Below are positions 10,633 to 18,538 of a stretch of DNA of 64,000 nucleotides, in pieces. This DNA comes from CAVVSD01 sp963757125. GTDB taxonomy: Bacteria; Actinomycetota; Thermoleophilia; Solirubrobacterales; Solirubrobacteraceae. Within the stretch, counting starts at the first letter, position 1, and the number at the start of each line of letters is the position of its first letter. The notes under the pieces were generated by a model, which did not search any database, had not been told where the DNA came from, and saw only the letters and a program-made list of their open reading frames with translations. The translations under genes were made by a program, and so were the position numbers. The DNA lies in the NCBI GenBank assembly GCA_963757125.1, contig CAVWQP010000003.1, positions 124,001 through 188,000 on the forward strand. Reading direction: 5' to 3'.

Positions 10633-11202
10633 GTGTCCGCCGCACCCGCCGCACCCGCCCGCCTCAAGCAGCGCTACGTCGACGAGGTCCGTCCGCAGCT
10701 CGTGGAGCGGTTCAGCTACTCCACGGTCATGCAGGCGCCCAAGATCGAGAAGATCACGCTCAACATGGGCGTGGGCGAGGCGAAGCAGGACTCCAAGCTC
10801 CTCGACGCCGCCTCCGAGCAGCTCGCGACGATCGCCGGCCAGAAGCCGAACGTCCGGCGCGCGCGCAAGTCGATCGCGAACTTCAAGCTGCGCGAGGGCA
10901 TGCCGGTCGGCCTGTCCGTGACGCTGCGCAGCGAGCGCGCGTACGAGTTCCTCGACCGGCTCGTGTCGGTCGCGATCCCGCGTATCCGCGACTTCCGCGG
11001 CCTGCGCACGAGCTCGTTCGACGGCCGCGGCAACTACTCGATGGGCGTCCGCGAGCAGATCATCTTCCCCGAGATCGACTACGACGCGATCGACCAGGTC
11101 CGCGGTCTCGACATCACCATCACGACCACGGCGACGACCGACGAAGAGGCGCGCGTCCTCCTCGAGCTGCTCGGACTGCCGTTCGCCAGGGAGAACAGCT
11201 AG
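10633..11202 (+). CDS. rplE: 50S ribosomal protein L5
   Basis: 189 residues. PKIEKITLNMGVGEAKQDSK, RRARKSIANFKLREGMPVG and FPEIDYDAIDQVRGLDITI are strong L5 motifs. L5 belongs to the 5S rRNA complex and contacts P-site tRNA. The start is GTG at 10633, one base after rplX. Confidence 0.95.
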   Translation: MSAAPAAPARLKQRYVDEVRPQLVERFSYSTVMQAPKIEKITLNMGVGEAKQDSKLLDAASEQLATIAGQKPNVRRARKSIANFKLREGMPVGLSVTLRSERAYEFLDRLVSVAIPRIRDFRGLRTSSFDGRGNYSMGVREQIIFPEIDYDAIDQVRGLDITITTTATTDEEARVLLELLGLPFARENS

Positions 11203-11207
11203 CTATC

Positions 11208-11393
11208 ATGGCCAAGACGTCGCAGAGGGTGCGTCAGGCGCGCCCCGCGAAGTACAAGACCCGCGAGTACACCCGTTGCCGCAGGTGTGGCCGGGCCCGC
11301 GCGGTCTACAGGAAGTTCGGACTGTGCCGCATCTGCCTTCGGGAGCTGGCCCACGAGGGCTTCATCCCGGGCATGACCAAGTCGTCGTGGTGA
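11208..11393 (+). CDS. rpsN: 30S ribosomal protein S14, zinc-binding type
   Basis: 61 residues. The protein shows CRRC, 12 residues, then CRIC, the four zinc ligands of the short S14 (type Z). The final GFIPGMTKSSW is the conserved S14 C terminus. S14 acts in the 30S head next to S3, S10 and S19. The zinc form matches the Cys-rich forms of S4 and L36 here. Confidence 0.96.
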   Translation: MAKTSQRVRQARPAKYKTREYTRCRRCGRARAVYRKFGLCRICLRELAHEGFIPGMTKSSW

Positions 11394-11415
11394 CACGGCG
11401 CAGAGAGACCCAGCA

Positions 11416-11826
11416 GTGAGCTCCAACACCGACCCCATCGCAGACTTCCTCACCCGGATCCGCAACGGCATCCAGGCCGCTCACGAGACGGTGGAGATCC
11501 CGTCCTCGCGGCTGAAGGCCGAGTGCGCGCGCATCCTGCGCGAGCAGGGCTACATCAACGGCTTCGAGGTCGAGGCGGCCAACGCCGAGCACCCGGGCCA
11601 GATCCTGCGCGTCCAGCTCAAGTACACGTCCGATCGCCGCTCGGCGATCTCGGGCCTGCGGCGCGCATCGCGCCCGGGCAGGCGTCTCTACGCGAACGCC
11701 GGCGAGATCCCCAAGGTCCAGGGCGGTCTGGGCACCGCGATCATGTCCACCTCCTCCGGGGTGATGACCGGCCACCAGGCCCGCCAGGCGGGCGTGGGCG
11801 GCGAGGTCGTCGCCGAGGTCTGGTAG
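11416..11826 (+). CDS. rpsH: 30S ribosomal protein S8
   Basis: 136 residues. DPIADFLTRIRNGIQAAHE at the start and TSSGVMTGHQARQAGVGGEV at the end are classic S8. S8 binds helix 21 of 16S rRNA and often represses the spc operon by binding its mRNA; no obvious target hairpin was identified. The start is GTG at 11416, with AGAGA upstream. Confidence 0.95.
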   Translation: MSSNTDPIADFLTRIRNGIQAAHETVEIPSSRLKAECARILREQGYINGFEVEAANAEHPGQILRVQLKYTSDRRSAISGLRRASRPGRRLYANAGEIPKVQGGLGTAIMSTSSGVMTGHQARQAGVGGEVVAEVW

Positions 11827-11831
11827 CTGCC

Positions 11832-12365
11832 ATGTCGCGCATCGGCCGCAAGCCCATCCCGGTCCCGGAGACCGTCACCGTCACCATCGAGCCCGAGCTC
11901 GTGCGGGTGCACGGCCCGCGCGGCGAGCTGACCGAGCGCGTCCACCGCGACATCACCGTCGCGCAGGAGGACGCGCAGCTCCTCGTCAGCCGCCCGACCG
12001 ACCGCGGCGAGCACCGCGCCCTGCACGGGCTGACGCGCTCGCTCGTGGCCAACATGGTCGAGGGCGTCACCAGCGGCTTCGAGAAGCGCCTCGAGATCCA
12101 GGGCGTCGGCTACCGCGCGGCCCTGCGGGGCAACGACCTCGAGCTGGCCCTCGGCTACTCGCATCCGGTCTCGGTGAAGGCGCCGGACGGCATCGAGTTC
12201 GAGGTTCCCGTCCCCACGCGCATCGTGGTGAAGGGCAACTCCAAGCAGGCCGTCGGCGAGATCGCCGCGATCATCCGCAAGCAGCGTCCGCCGGAGCCCT
12301 ACAAGGGCAAGGGCATCCGTTACGAGGGCGAGTACGTGGCCCGGAAGGTGGGCAAGCGCGCATGA
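11832..12365 (+). CDS. rplF: 50S ribosomal protein L6
   Basis: 177 residues from the ATG at 11832, starting MSRIGRKPIPVPETVTVTI, the standard L6 opening. KGKGIRYEGEYVARKVGKRA is the conserved end. L6 lies near the factor-binding site with L14 and L3. The frame is open further upstream, but the family start fixes 11832. Overlaps rplR by 4 bases. Confidence 0.95.
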   Translation: MSRIGRKPIPVPETVTVTIEPELVRVHGPRGELTERVHRDITVAQEDAQLLVSRPTDRGEHRALHGLTRSLVANMVEGVTSGFEKRLEIQGVGYRAALRGNDLELALGYSHPVSVKAPDGIEFEVPVPTRIVVKGNSKQAVGEIAAIIRKQRPPEPYKGKGIRYEGEYVARKVGKRA

Positions 12366-12715
12366 CCGTCCTCACGAAGCCCGCACGCCGGCTCAAGCGC
12401 CGTCGTCGCGTCCGCGCGAAGGTCATCGGCACCGCCGAGCGTCCGCGCATCTCCGTCTTCCGCTCCAACCGGGGCATCTTCGCCCAGCTCATCGACGACT
12501 CGGCCGGCCGCACCATCGCCGCTGTGGCCTGGACGGAGGAGCCCCTGCGCTCCCTGTCGCGTGCCGAGCAGTCGGGCAAGGCCGGTGAGCTCCTCGCGGA
12601 GCGCGCCAAGGCCGCCGGCATCGAGCGGGCAGTCTTCGACCGCGGCGGCTACCAGTACCACGGCCGCGTCCAGGCATTCGCCGAAGGCGTGCGCGAGGGA
12701 GGCCTCGCCGTATGA
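12362..12715 (+). CDS. rplR: 50S ribosomal protein L18
   Basis: 117 residues, typical length. RRVRAKVIGTAERPRISVFR, the opening of the mature fold, and the ending FDRGGYQYHGRVQAFAEGVR are diagnostic. L18 brings 5S rRNA to the large subunit with L5. It is flanked by 4-base overlaps with rplF and rpsE. Confidence 0.95.
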   Translation: MTVLTKPARRLKRRRRVRAKVIGTAERPRISVFRSNRGIFAQLIDDSAGRTIAAVAWTEEPLRSLSRAEQSGKAGELLAERAKAAGIERAVFDRGGYQYHGRVQAFAEGVREGGLAV

Positions 12716-13353
12716 GCATCGGAACCAACCTCGATCGATCGGTCAACGCCGGCGGCCTGGACCTCCAGGAGCGCGTCGTCGAGATCAACCGCGTCGCGAA
12801 GGTCGTCAAGGGCGGCCGTCGCTTCTCGTTCACGGCCCTCGTGGTCGTCGGCGACGAGCGTGACGTGGTCGGCGTCGGCTACGGCAAGGCCAACGAGGTC
12901 CCGCTCGCGATCCAGAAGGGCGTGGATCAGGCGAAGAAGAACCTCTTCCGCGTGCCCAAGCACGGCTCGACGATCACGCACCAGACGCTCGGCATCTACG
13001 GCTCCGGCCGCGTGCTGCTGAAGCCGGCCTCGGCCGGTACCGGCGTCATCGCCGGCGGCGGCGTCCGCGCGGTGCTCGAGCTGGCCGGCCTGCACGACAT
13101 CCTGTCGAAGTCGCTGGGCTCGCAGAACCCGATCAACCTCGTGAAGGCGACGATCACCGGCCTGCAGCAGCTGCGCAAGCCGGAGGAGGTCGCGGAGCTG
13201 CGCGGCCTGTCGGTCAACGCGGTCCTGGGCCTCGTCGGCAAGGAGGAGGCCGAGGCCGTCTCCGCCGAGACGATCGACGGCGCGCCCGCCGCCGACGCCG
13301 AGCCTGAGCCTGAGGCCGAGGCCGAGGCTGAGGCCACGGAGGCGCCGGCATGA
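12712..13353 (+). CDS. rpsE: 30S ribosomal protein S5 with acidic C-terminal extension
   Basis: 213 residues, against about 165-170 usually. The S5 core has the dsRNA-binding-like fold (LQERVVEINRVAKVVKGGRR) and the catalytic-like loop AGTGVIAGGGVRAVLE. After about residue 175 comes a tail dominated by Glu and Ala (for example EPEPEAEAEAEATEAPA). S5 sits with S3 and S4 at the mRNA entry site, so the acidic tail of S5 and the Arg/Gly tail of S3 would be neighbours. Start at the ATG at 12712, overlapping rplR. Confidence 0.94.
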   Translation: MSIGTNLDRSVNAGGLDLQERVVEINRVAKVVKGGRRFSFTALVVVGDERDVVGVGYGKANEVPLAIQKGVDQAKKNLFRVPKHGSTITHQTLGIYGSGRVLLKPASAGTGVIAGGGVRAVLELAGLHDILSKSLGSQNPINLVKATITGLQQLRKPEEVAELRGLSVNAVLGLVGKEEAEAVSAETIDGAPAADAEPEPEAEAEAEATEAPA

Positions 13354-13523
13354 AGGTGACGCAGGTCAAGTCCAAGAACGGGTCCGACCAGCGCCAGCTG
13401 GCCACGCTGCGCTCGCTCGGCCTGCGTCGCATCGGCCAGACGGTCGACGTCAAGGACACGCCGCAGTCGCGGGGCATGGTCCACCGCATCCGGCATCTCG
13501 TGAAGGTGGAAGACGATGGCTGA
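13350..13523 (+). CDS. rpmD: 50S ribosomal protein L30
   Basis: 57 residues: MKVTQVKSKNGSDQRQLATL, then RSLGLRRIGQTVDVKDTPQS and RGMVHRIRHLVKVEDDG. This is the small single-domain bacterial L30, in its usual place between S5 and L15. The ATG at 13350 overlaps the rpsE stop by 4 bases and the gene ends inside the start of rplO (8 bases shared). Confidence 0.93.
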   Translation: MKVTQVKSKNGSDQRQLATLRSLGLRRIGQTVDVKDTPQSRGMVHRIRHLVKVEDDG

Positions 13524-14031
13524 GCCCAAGCAGAGGACGACGACGCCGCCCGAGGAGATCGGGCTGCACACGCTGCGCCCGAACCCGGGCAGCCGCAAGC
13601 CGCGCAAGCGCGTCGGCCGCGGCGAGGGCTCCGGCACCGGCAAGACGTCCGGTCGCGGCCAGAAGGGCGCGGGCTCCCGCGCAGGCGCGAAGGACCGCAC
13701 CCGCTTCGAGGGCGGCCAGATGCCGATCCACATGCGGATGCGCAAGCTGCGCGGCCCGCACATGAAGAAGTCGATGCCCTTCGAGCCGTTCCGGACGCAC
13801 ACGCAGGCGGTCAACCTCAAGGATCTCGAGCGTCGTTTCGACGCCGGGACCGAGGTCACGCTCGACGCGCTCAACGCGCACGGGCTGACCAAGCGCAAGG
13901 GCGTCCCGGTCAAGGTGCTCGCCGGTGGCGAGCTCACCAAGAAGCTCACCGTCCATGCCCACGCCTTCAGCGCCTCAGCACGTGAGGCGATCGAGAAGGC
14001 GGGCGGCACCGTGACGGTCGTCGAGCGCTAG
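13516..14031 (+). CDS. rplO: 50S ribosomal protein L15
   Basis: 171 residues. The Gly/Arg N-terminal part (GRGEGSGTGKTSGRGQKGAG), PNPGSRKPRKRVGRG and the globular end VHAHAFSASAREAIEKAGGT identify L15. The ~20 leading residues before LHTLRPNPGSRK are longer than in many homologues. A 49-base gap then leads to secY. Confidence 0.95.
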   Translation: MAEPKQRTTTPPEEIGLHTLRPNPGSRKPRKRVGRGEGSGTGKTSGRGQKGAGSRAGAKDRTRFEGGQMPIHMRMRKLRGPHMKKSMPFEPFRTHTQAVNLKDLERRFDAGTEVTLDALNAHGLTKRKGVPVKVLAGGELTKKLTVHAHAFSASAREAIEKAGGTVTVVER

Positions 14032-14065
14032 AGCGGGACCCGGCGGGACACCGCGACCGGCTCGG

Positions 14066-14071
14066 TACCCT
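14066..14071 (+). promoter_or_regulatory. Candidate -10 (TACCCT) for secY
   Basis: TAnnnT hexamer ending 9 bases before the secY ATG, in the only sizeable gap of the spc block. No clear -35. It would give a nearly leaderless secY mRNA in addition to readthrough from rplO. Confidence 0.35.
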
Positions 14072-14080
14072 GGACGGCCG

Positions 14081-15352
14081 ATGCTGACCACGATCCTCAG
14101 CGCCTTCACCGTTGCCGAGATCCGCAAGAAGCTGCTGTTCACCGCGGCGATGCTCGCGGTGTACCGCTTCGGCGCCCACGTTCCCGTCCCCGGGATCAAC
14201 ACGTCCGCGGTGCAGTCGGTGCAGGAGCAGTTCGGCGGCGGCGGCGTCCTCAACCTGCTGAACACCTTCTCCGGAGGCGGCCTGTCCCGCATCGCGCTCT
14301 TCGCGCTCGGGATCATGCCCTACATCACGGCGTCGATCATCCTGCAGCTGCTGCAGGTCGTGATCCCGTCGCTGGAGAAGCTCAAGAACGAGGGCGAGGT
14401 CGGCCAGCAGCGCATCACGCAGTACACGCGCTACCTCACCGTCGGCCTCGCGTTCGCGCAGGCCATCGGCTACGTCTTCCTCTTCAAGTCCTTCAGCTCG
14501 CAGGCGGGGCAGCCGCTCGTCGACAGCTTCGACGCGCCGCACGTGTTCCTCATCGTGCTGTGCCTCACCGCCGGCTGCGTCCTCGTGATGTGGCTCGGAG
14601 AGCTCATCACGCAGCGCGGTATCGGCAACGGCATCTCGCTCATGATCTTCGCCTCGATCGTGGCGGGGCTGCCGAAGGGCATCCAGGCCTGGTGGACCAG
14701 CCCCGACCCGGTCTTCAAGGTGATGATGCCCTTCCTCGCGCTGGCGGTCATCGCCGCCGTGGTCTTCATGCAGGAGGGCCAGCGCCGGATCCCGATCCAG
14801 TACGCCAAGCGCGTCATCGGCCGCCGCATGACGCAGGGCGGGCAGACCTACCTGCCGCTGCGCGTGAACATGGCGGGCGTCATCCCGGTCATCTTCGCCG
14901 CCTCGATCATGGCCTTCCCGCCGACGATCGGTCAGCTGACGCAGGCGAAGTTCGGCGAGGACATCGCGTCGTTCTTCTCGCCGAGCGGCTGGGCCTACAT
15001 CGTCGGCGAGACGATCTTCATCATCCTCTTCACGTACTTCTACACGGCGGTCACGTTCAACCCCGTGGAGCAGGCGGACAACCTGCGCAAGTACGGCGGC
15101 TTCATCCCGGGCGTGCGCCCGGGACGGCCGACAGCGGAGTTCCTCGACCGCATCCTCGCCCGATTGACGTTCCCGGGCGCGCTGTACCTCGCGGCGGTCG
15201 CGGCGTTGCCGACGGTGCTCATCAACCAGACGGCGGCGAACTTCTACTTCGGCGGGACGAGTCTGCTCATCGTCGTCGGCGTCGCGCTCGACACCATGAA
15301 GCAGCTCGAGGCGCAGCTGATGATGCGCAACTACGAAGGCTTCCTGAAGTGA
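14081..15352 (+). CDS. secY: Preprotein translocase subunit SecY
   Basis: 423 residues with about ten membrane helices. SecY forms the protein-conducting channel of the Sec system with SecE and SecG. Recognisable parts are the N terminus with RKKLLFTAAMLAVYRFGAHV, the plug region after PGINTSAVQSVQEQF, the amphipathic GIGNGISLMIFASIV and the cytoplasmic loop NPVEQADNLRKYGGFIPGVR that contacts SecA and the ribosome. The C-terminal MRNYEGFLK is standard. The ATG at 14081 has little ribosome-binding sequence before it. Confidence 0.97.
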   Translation: MLTTILSAFTVAEIRKKLLFTAAMLAVYRFGAHVPVPGINTSAVQSVQEQFGGGGVLNLLNTFSGGGLSRIALFALGIMPYITASIILQLLQVVIPSLEKLKNEGEVGQQRITQYTRYLTVGLAFAQAIGYVFLFKSFSSQAGQPLVDSFDAPHVFLIVLCLTAGCVLVMWLGELITQRGIGNGISLMIFASIVAGLPKGIQAWWTSPDPVFKVMMPFLALAVIAAVVFMQEGQRRIPIQYAKRVIGRRMTQGGQTYLPLRVNMAGVIPVIFAASIMAFPPTIGQLTQAKFGEDIASFFSPSGWAYIVGETIFIILFTYFYTAVTFNPVEQADNLRKYGGFIPGVRPGRPTAEFLDRILARLTFPGALYLAAVAALPTVLINQTAANFYFGGTSLLIVVGVALDTMKQLEAQLMMRNYEGFLK

Positions 15353-15383
15353 CCGCAGACAGCGGCGGCGGTGCCGGAGCAGG

Positions 15384-15389
15384 TAGCCT
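15384..15389 (+). promoter_or_regulatory. Candidate -10 (TAGCCT) for adk-map
   Basis: TAnnnT hexamer ending 10 bases before the GTG at 15400. It supports 15400 over the upstream in-frame GTG at 15349 as the adk start. No -35 is visible. Confidence 0.35.
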
Positions 15390-15399
15390 GCGCGCTCCT

Positions 15400-16071
15400 G
15401 TGTCCGAGCTGAACCTCATCCTCCTCGGCCCTCCCGGCGCCGGGAAGGGCACGCAAGCCGAGCGCATCACGGAGGACTTCGACCTCCCGTTCATCTCGAC
15501 GGGGGACATGCTCCGCGAGGCCGTCAAGACCGGCACCGACCTGGGCAAGGAGGCCAAGTCCTACATGGACAAGGGCGAGCTCGTGCCCGACGAGGTGATC
15601 ATCGGCGTGATCCTCGAGAAGGTCGAGGGCGCCGAGGCGGCCGACGGCTTCGTCCTGGACGGCTTCCCCCGCACGATCGCGCAGGCCGAGGCGCTCGACG
15701 ACGCGTTCGCCAAGCTCGGCCGCTCGCTGACCGCGGCGATCCTGCTCGAGGTCCCCGACGAGGAGATCGTGCGCCGGCTGTCCGGCCGCCGCGTCTCGAA
15801 GGCGGGGCGTCCGTACCACCTCGAGTTCAACCCGCCGAAGGTCGCGGGCAAGGACGACGTCGACGGGTCCGACCTCATCCAGCGCGACGACGACAAGCCC
15901 GACGTCGTCCGCAACCGGCTCGCCGTCTACCACCGCTCGACCTCGCCGCTCGTGGAGTACTACGAGGACAAGGGGCTGCTGCGTCGCTTCGACGGCACGC
16001 TCGCCCCCACGGAGGTCCACGATCACGTCCGGGCGACGATCTCGACGCTCCGGCTCGAGGACGAGACTTAG
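15400..16071 (+). CDS. adk: Adenylate kinase
   Basis: 223 residues; interconverts ATP + AMP and 2 ADP in the cytoplasm. The P-loop LGPPGAGKGTQAERI begins at residue 8. AMP-binding residues fall in STGDMLREA and LDGFPRTIAQAEALD. The LID region (SGRRVSKAGRPYHLEFNPPK) lacks the four zinc cysteines seen in some Gram-positive enzymes. The start at GTG 15400 gives the family opening SELNLILLGPPGAGKG; an in-frame GTG at 15349, overlapping the secY stop, would add 17 unrelated residues. Confidence 0.95.
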   Translation: MSELNLILLGPPGAGKGTQAERITEDFDLPFISTGDMLREAVKTGTDLGKEAKSYMDKGELVPDEVIIGVILEKVEGAEAADGFVLDGFPRTIAQAEALDDAFAKLGRSLTAAILLEVPDEEIVRRLSGRRVSKAGRPYHLEFNPPKVAGKDDVDGSDLIQRDDDKPDVVRNRLAVYHRSTSPLVEYYEDKGLLRRFDGTLAPTEVHDHVRATISTLRLEDET

Positions 16072-16072
16072 G

Positions 16073-16843
16073 GTGCTGATCATCAAGAAGAGCCCAGCGG
16101 AGATCGATGCCATGGCTGCGGCCGGCGCGATCCTCGTGCGAACGCTGCGGCTGATGGAGAGCAAGATCCGGCCGGGCGTCACCACCCTCGACCTCGATGC
16201 GGCGGCCGAGCGGTACATCCGATCGCAGGGCGCCACGCCGGCCTTCAAGGGCTACCGCGGCTTCCCCGGCTCGCTGTGCACATCGCCGAACGAGATGGTC
16301 GTGCACGGGATCCCAGGGCCGTACGAGCTCAAGCGCGGCGACGTGATCTCCGTCGACTGCGGCGTCGTCCTCGACGGCTGGGTGGCCGACGCTGCGCGCA
16401 CGTTCACGGTCGGCGGTGACGCCGCCGCCACGCCGCTCACCCGCAAGCTGCTGGACACGACGAAGCAGTCGCTCTTCGACGCGGTGCCCCAGTGCAAGGC
16501 GGGCAACCACCTCGGCGACGTGTCCAACGCGGTGCAGACCACCGTCGAGGCCGAGGGGCTGTCCATCGTGCGGTCGCTCGTCGGTCACGGGATCGGCCGT
16601 TCGATGCACGAGGATCCGCAGATCCCGAACTTCGGCGAGCCGGGCCGTGGCCCCCTCCTGGAGGAGGGCATGGTGCTGGCCGTGGAGCCGATGGTGACCG
16701 CCGGACGCCACCAGATCCGGATGGGCGACGACAACTGGGCGATCTACTCGCAGGACGGCTCGCTGGCCGCCCACTTCGAGTTCACGATCGCCGTCACGGC
16801 CGACGGACCGAGGGTCTTGACGCCGTGGCACCAGCCTGCTTGA
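16073..16843 (+). CDS. map: Type I methionine aminopeptidase
   Basis: 256 residues; removes the initiator Met from nascent proteins using two metal ions. Metal ligands can be assigned: Asp in ISVDCGVV and WVADAARTF, His in GHGIGRSMHEDPQIPNF, and Glu in MVLAVEPMV and FEFTIAVT. The substrate His is in EMVVHGIPGPY. The start is GTG at 16073, one base after adk. The adk-map order is typical of the spc operon. Confidence 0.95.
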   Translation: MLIIKKSPAEIDAMAAAGAILVRTLRLMESKIRPGVTTLDLDAAAERYIRSQGATPAFKGYRGFPGSLCTSPNEMVVHGIPGPYELKRGDVISVDCGVVLDGWVADAARTFTVGGDAAATPLTRKLLDTTKQSLFDAVPQCKAGNHLGDVSNAVQTTVEAEGLSIVRSLVGHGIGRSMHEDPQIPNFGEPGRGPLLEEGMVLAVEPMVTAGRHQIRMGDDNWAIYSQDGSLAAHFEFTIAVTADGPRVLTPWHQPA

Positions 16844-16865
16844 CCTCCGGGCCTGCTGCTACTAT
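16840..16865 (+). promoter_or_regulatory. Possible promoter before rpmJ-rpsM-rpsK-rpsD
   Basis: TTGACC (16840-16845) and TACTAT (16860-16865) are good hexamers, but the 14-base spacing is short. The following ~66-base leader includes a GC-rich inverted stretch (GCGCCTTGCGCGGCGTG). Position at the map/rpmJ gap, where infA normally lies, makes a separate promoter plausible. Confidence 0.3.
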
Positions 16866-16931
16866 GGGTGGTCGCGCCTTGCGCGGCGTGAGCCTGCGCG
16901 CGCTCCCCAGATTTCCCCTTGAAAGGACCCC

Positions 16932-17045
16932 GTGAAGGTACGACCGTCGGTCAGGCCGATGTGCGAGAAGTGCAAGATCATCCGCCGGCACGGCAACGTG
17001 CTCGTGATCTGCTCGAACCCGCGTCACAAGCAGCGACAGGGCTAG
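16932..17045 (+). CDS. rpmJ: 50S ribosomal protein L36, zinc-binding form
   Basis: 37 residues: VKVRPSVRPMCEKCKIIRRH, then GNVLVICSNPRHKQRQG. Cys11, Cys14, Cys27 and His32 are the zinc ligands of the Cys-plus form. The start is GTG at 16932, behind GAAAGGACCCC. L36 is the last protein to join the 50S core. In most actinobacteria infA lies just upstream; here it does not. Confidence 0.95.
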   Translation: MKVRPSVRPMCEKCKIIRRHGNVLVICSNPRHKQRQG

Positions 17046-17049
17046 AACC

Positions 17050-17430
17050 ATGGCTCGCATCGCCGGCATCAACATTCCCCTCAACAAGCGCGCCGAGATC
17101 GGGCTCACCTACATCTACGGCGTCGGTCGCCCCACGGCGAACACCCTGCTCGCCGCGACGGGCATCGAGCCCGACCGCAAGGTTCGCGATCTGACCGACG
17201 ACGAGGTCGGTCGCCTGCGCGATGCCATCGACGACCTCACCGTCGAGGGCGATCTGCGCCGCGAGCGCAACCAGGACATCAAGCGCCTGATGGAGATCGG
17301 CTGCTACCGCGGTCTCCGTCACCGGCGCGGCCTGCCCGTCCACGGCCAGAACACCAAGACCAACGCACGCACCCGCAAGGGTCCCAAGCGCATGCAGGTC
17401 GCCGGCAAGAAGAAGGCAGGTAAGAAGTAA
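17050..17430 (+). CDS. rpsM: 30S ribosomal protein S13
   Basis: 126 residues. ARIAGINIPLNKRAEIGLTY and the motif RGLRHRRGLPVHGQNTKTNA are S13 signatures. The basic tail RKGPKRMQVAGKKKAGKK reaches tRNA in the P site. The start is 4 bases after rpmJ. Confidence 0.96.
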   Translation: MARIAGINIPLNKRAEIGLTYIYGVGRPTANTLLAATGIEPDRKVRDLTDDEVGRLRDAIDDLTVEGDLRRERNQDIKRLMEIGCYRGLRHRRGLPVHGQNTKTNARTRKGPKRMQVAGKKKAGKK

Positions 17431-17433
17431 CGA

Positions 17434-17829
17434 ATGCCCGCACCCCGTCGACCCCAGCGCGGCCGCCGCAAGCCGAAGAAGAACATTCCCGTGGGCCAGG
17501 CCCACATCAAGACGTCCTTCAACAACACCATCGTGTCGCTGACGGATCCCCAGGGCAACGTCATCGCCTGGGAGTCCGCGGGTGCTGCGGGCTTCAAGGG
17601 CTCGCGCAAGTCCACGCCGTTCGCCGCCCAGGTGACCGCCGACGCCGCTGCCCGCAAGGGCATCGAGCAGGGACTGCAGCGCGTCGAGGTGTTCGTCAAG
17701 GGCCCGGGCTCCGGTCGTGAGACCGCGATCCGGTCCCTGCAGGCGGCCGGTCTCGAGGTCTCGGGCATCAAGGACGTCACACCGCAAGCGCACAACGGCT
17801 GCCGGCCCCGCAAGCGGCGCCGGGTCTAG
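17434..17829 (+). CDS. rpsK: 30S ribosomal protein S11
   Basis: 131 residues. GQAHIKTSFNNTIVSLTDPQ, GFKGSRKSTPFAAQ and the ending KDVTPQAHNGCRPRKRRRV are diagnostic of S11, a platform protein near the Shine-Dalgarno helix. Confidence 0.96.
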   Translation: MPAPRRPQRGRRKPKKNIPVGQAHIKTSFNNTIVSLTDPQGNVIAWESAGAAGFKGSRKSTPFAAQVTADAAARKGIEQGLQRVEVFVKGPGSGRETAIRSLQAAGLEVSGIKDVTPQAHNGCRPRKRRRV

Positions 17830-17841
17830 CCGGAGAGTCAG

Positions 17842-18462
17842 ATGGCAAGAGATACCTCGCCCCAGTGCAAGCAGTGCCGTCGAGAAGGGCAGAAGCTCTT
17901 CCTGAAGGGCGAGCGCTGCCTGACGGACAAGTGCGGCGTCGAGCGTCGCGCCTACCCGCCCGGTGATCACGGGCGCGGGCGCCAGAAGCAGTCCGAGTAC
18001 CGCGTGCAGCTCCGCGAGAAGCAGAAGGCGCGGCGCTACTACGGCGTGCTCGAGAAGCAGTTCCGCTCCTACTACGAGAAGGCGACCAACCAGCCCGGCA
18101 TCACCGGCGAGAACCTTCTCGCGATGCTCGAGTCACGGCTGGACAACGTGCTCGTCCGCCTCGGCTTCGCCGCATCCCGGCGCCAGGCCCGCCAGCTGAT
18201 CCGCCACGGTCACTGGACGGTCAACGGGCGGCGCGTCGACATCCCCAGCTTCCAGGTGCGCGAGGGTGACGTCATCGCGGTCAAGGCGGAGACGCCGGCC
18301 GGCAACGTCATCCGTGACGCCACCGAGCTCACGGCGCAGGTTCCGGCCTGGCTTCAGGCGGACCACGATTCGCTCACCGCGAAGGTCCTCCGCCGTCCCG
18401 AGCGCCGCGAGATCGCAGCTCCCGTCCAGGAGCAGTTGATCGTCGAGCTGTACTCGAAGTAG
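17842..18462 (+). CDS. rpsD: 30S ribosomal protein S4, zinc-binding form
   Basis: 206 residues. Cys9, Cys12, Cys26 and Cys31 near the N terminus (CKQC ... CLTDKC) form the zinc site of the Cys-plus S4 type. The S4 RNA-binding domain is ESRLDNVLVRLGFAASRRQA followed by HGHWTVNGRRVDIPS. S4 nucleates 30S assembly, sits at the mRNA entry and can regulate the alpha operon. GGAGAG precedes the ATG. A 76-base GC-rich gap separates it from rpoA. Confidence 0.96.
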   Translation: MARDTSPQCKQCRREGQKLFLKGERCLTDKCGVERRAYPPGDHGRGRQKQSEYRVQLREKQKARRYYGVLEKQFRSYYEKATNQPGITGENLLAMLESRLDNVLVRLGFAASRRQARQLIRHGHWTVNGRRVDIPSFQVREGDVIAVKAETPAGNVIRDATELTAQVPAWLQADHDSLTAKVLRRPERREIAAPVQEQLIVELYSK

Positions 18463-18538
18463 GAGCTCCCCACTCCACCCAACCCGTGCGCGGACCCGCC
18501 CGTGCGCGCACGGTCTGAACAACCCAGCAAGGACCCTG

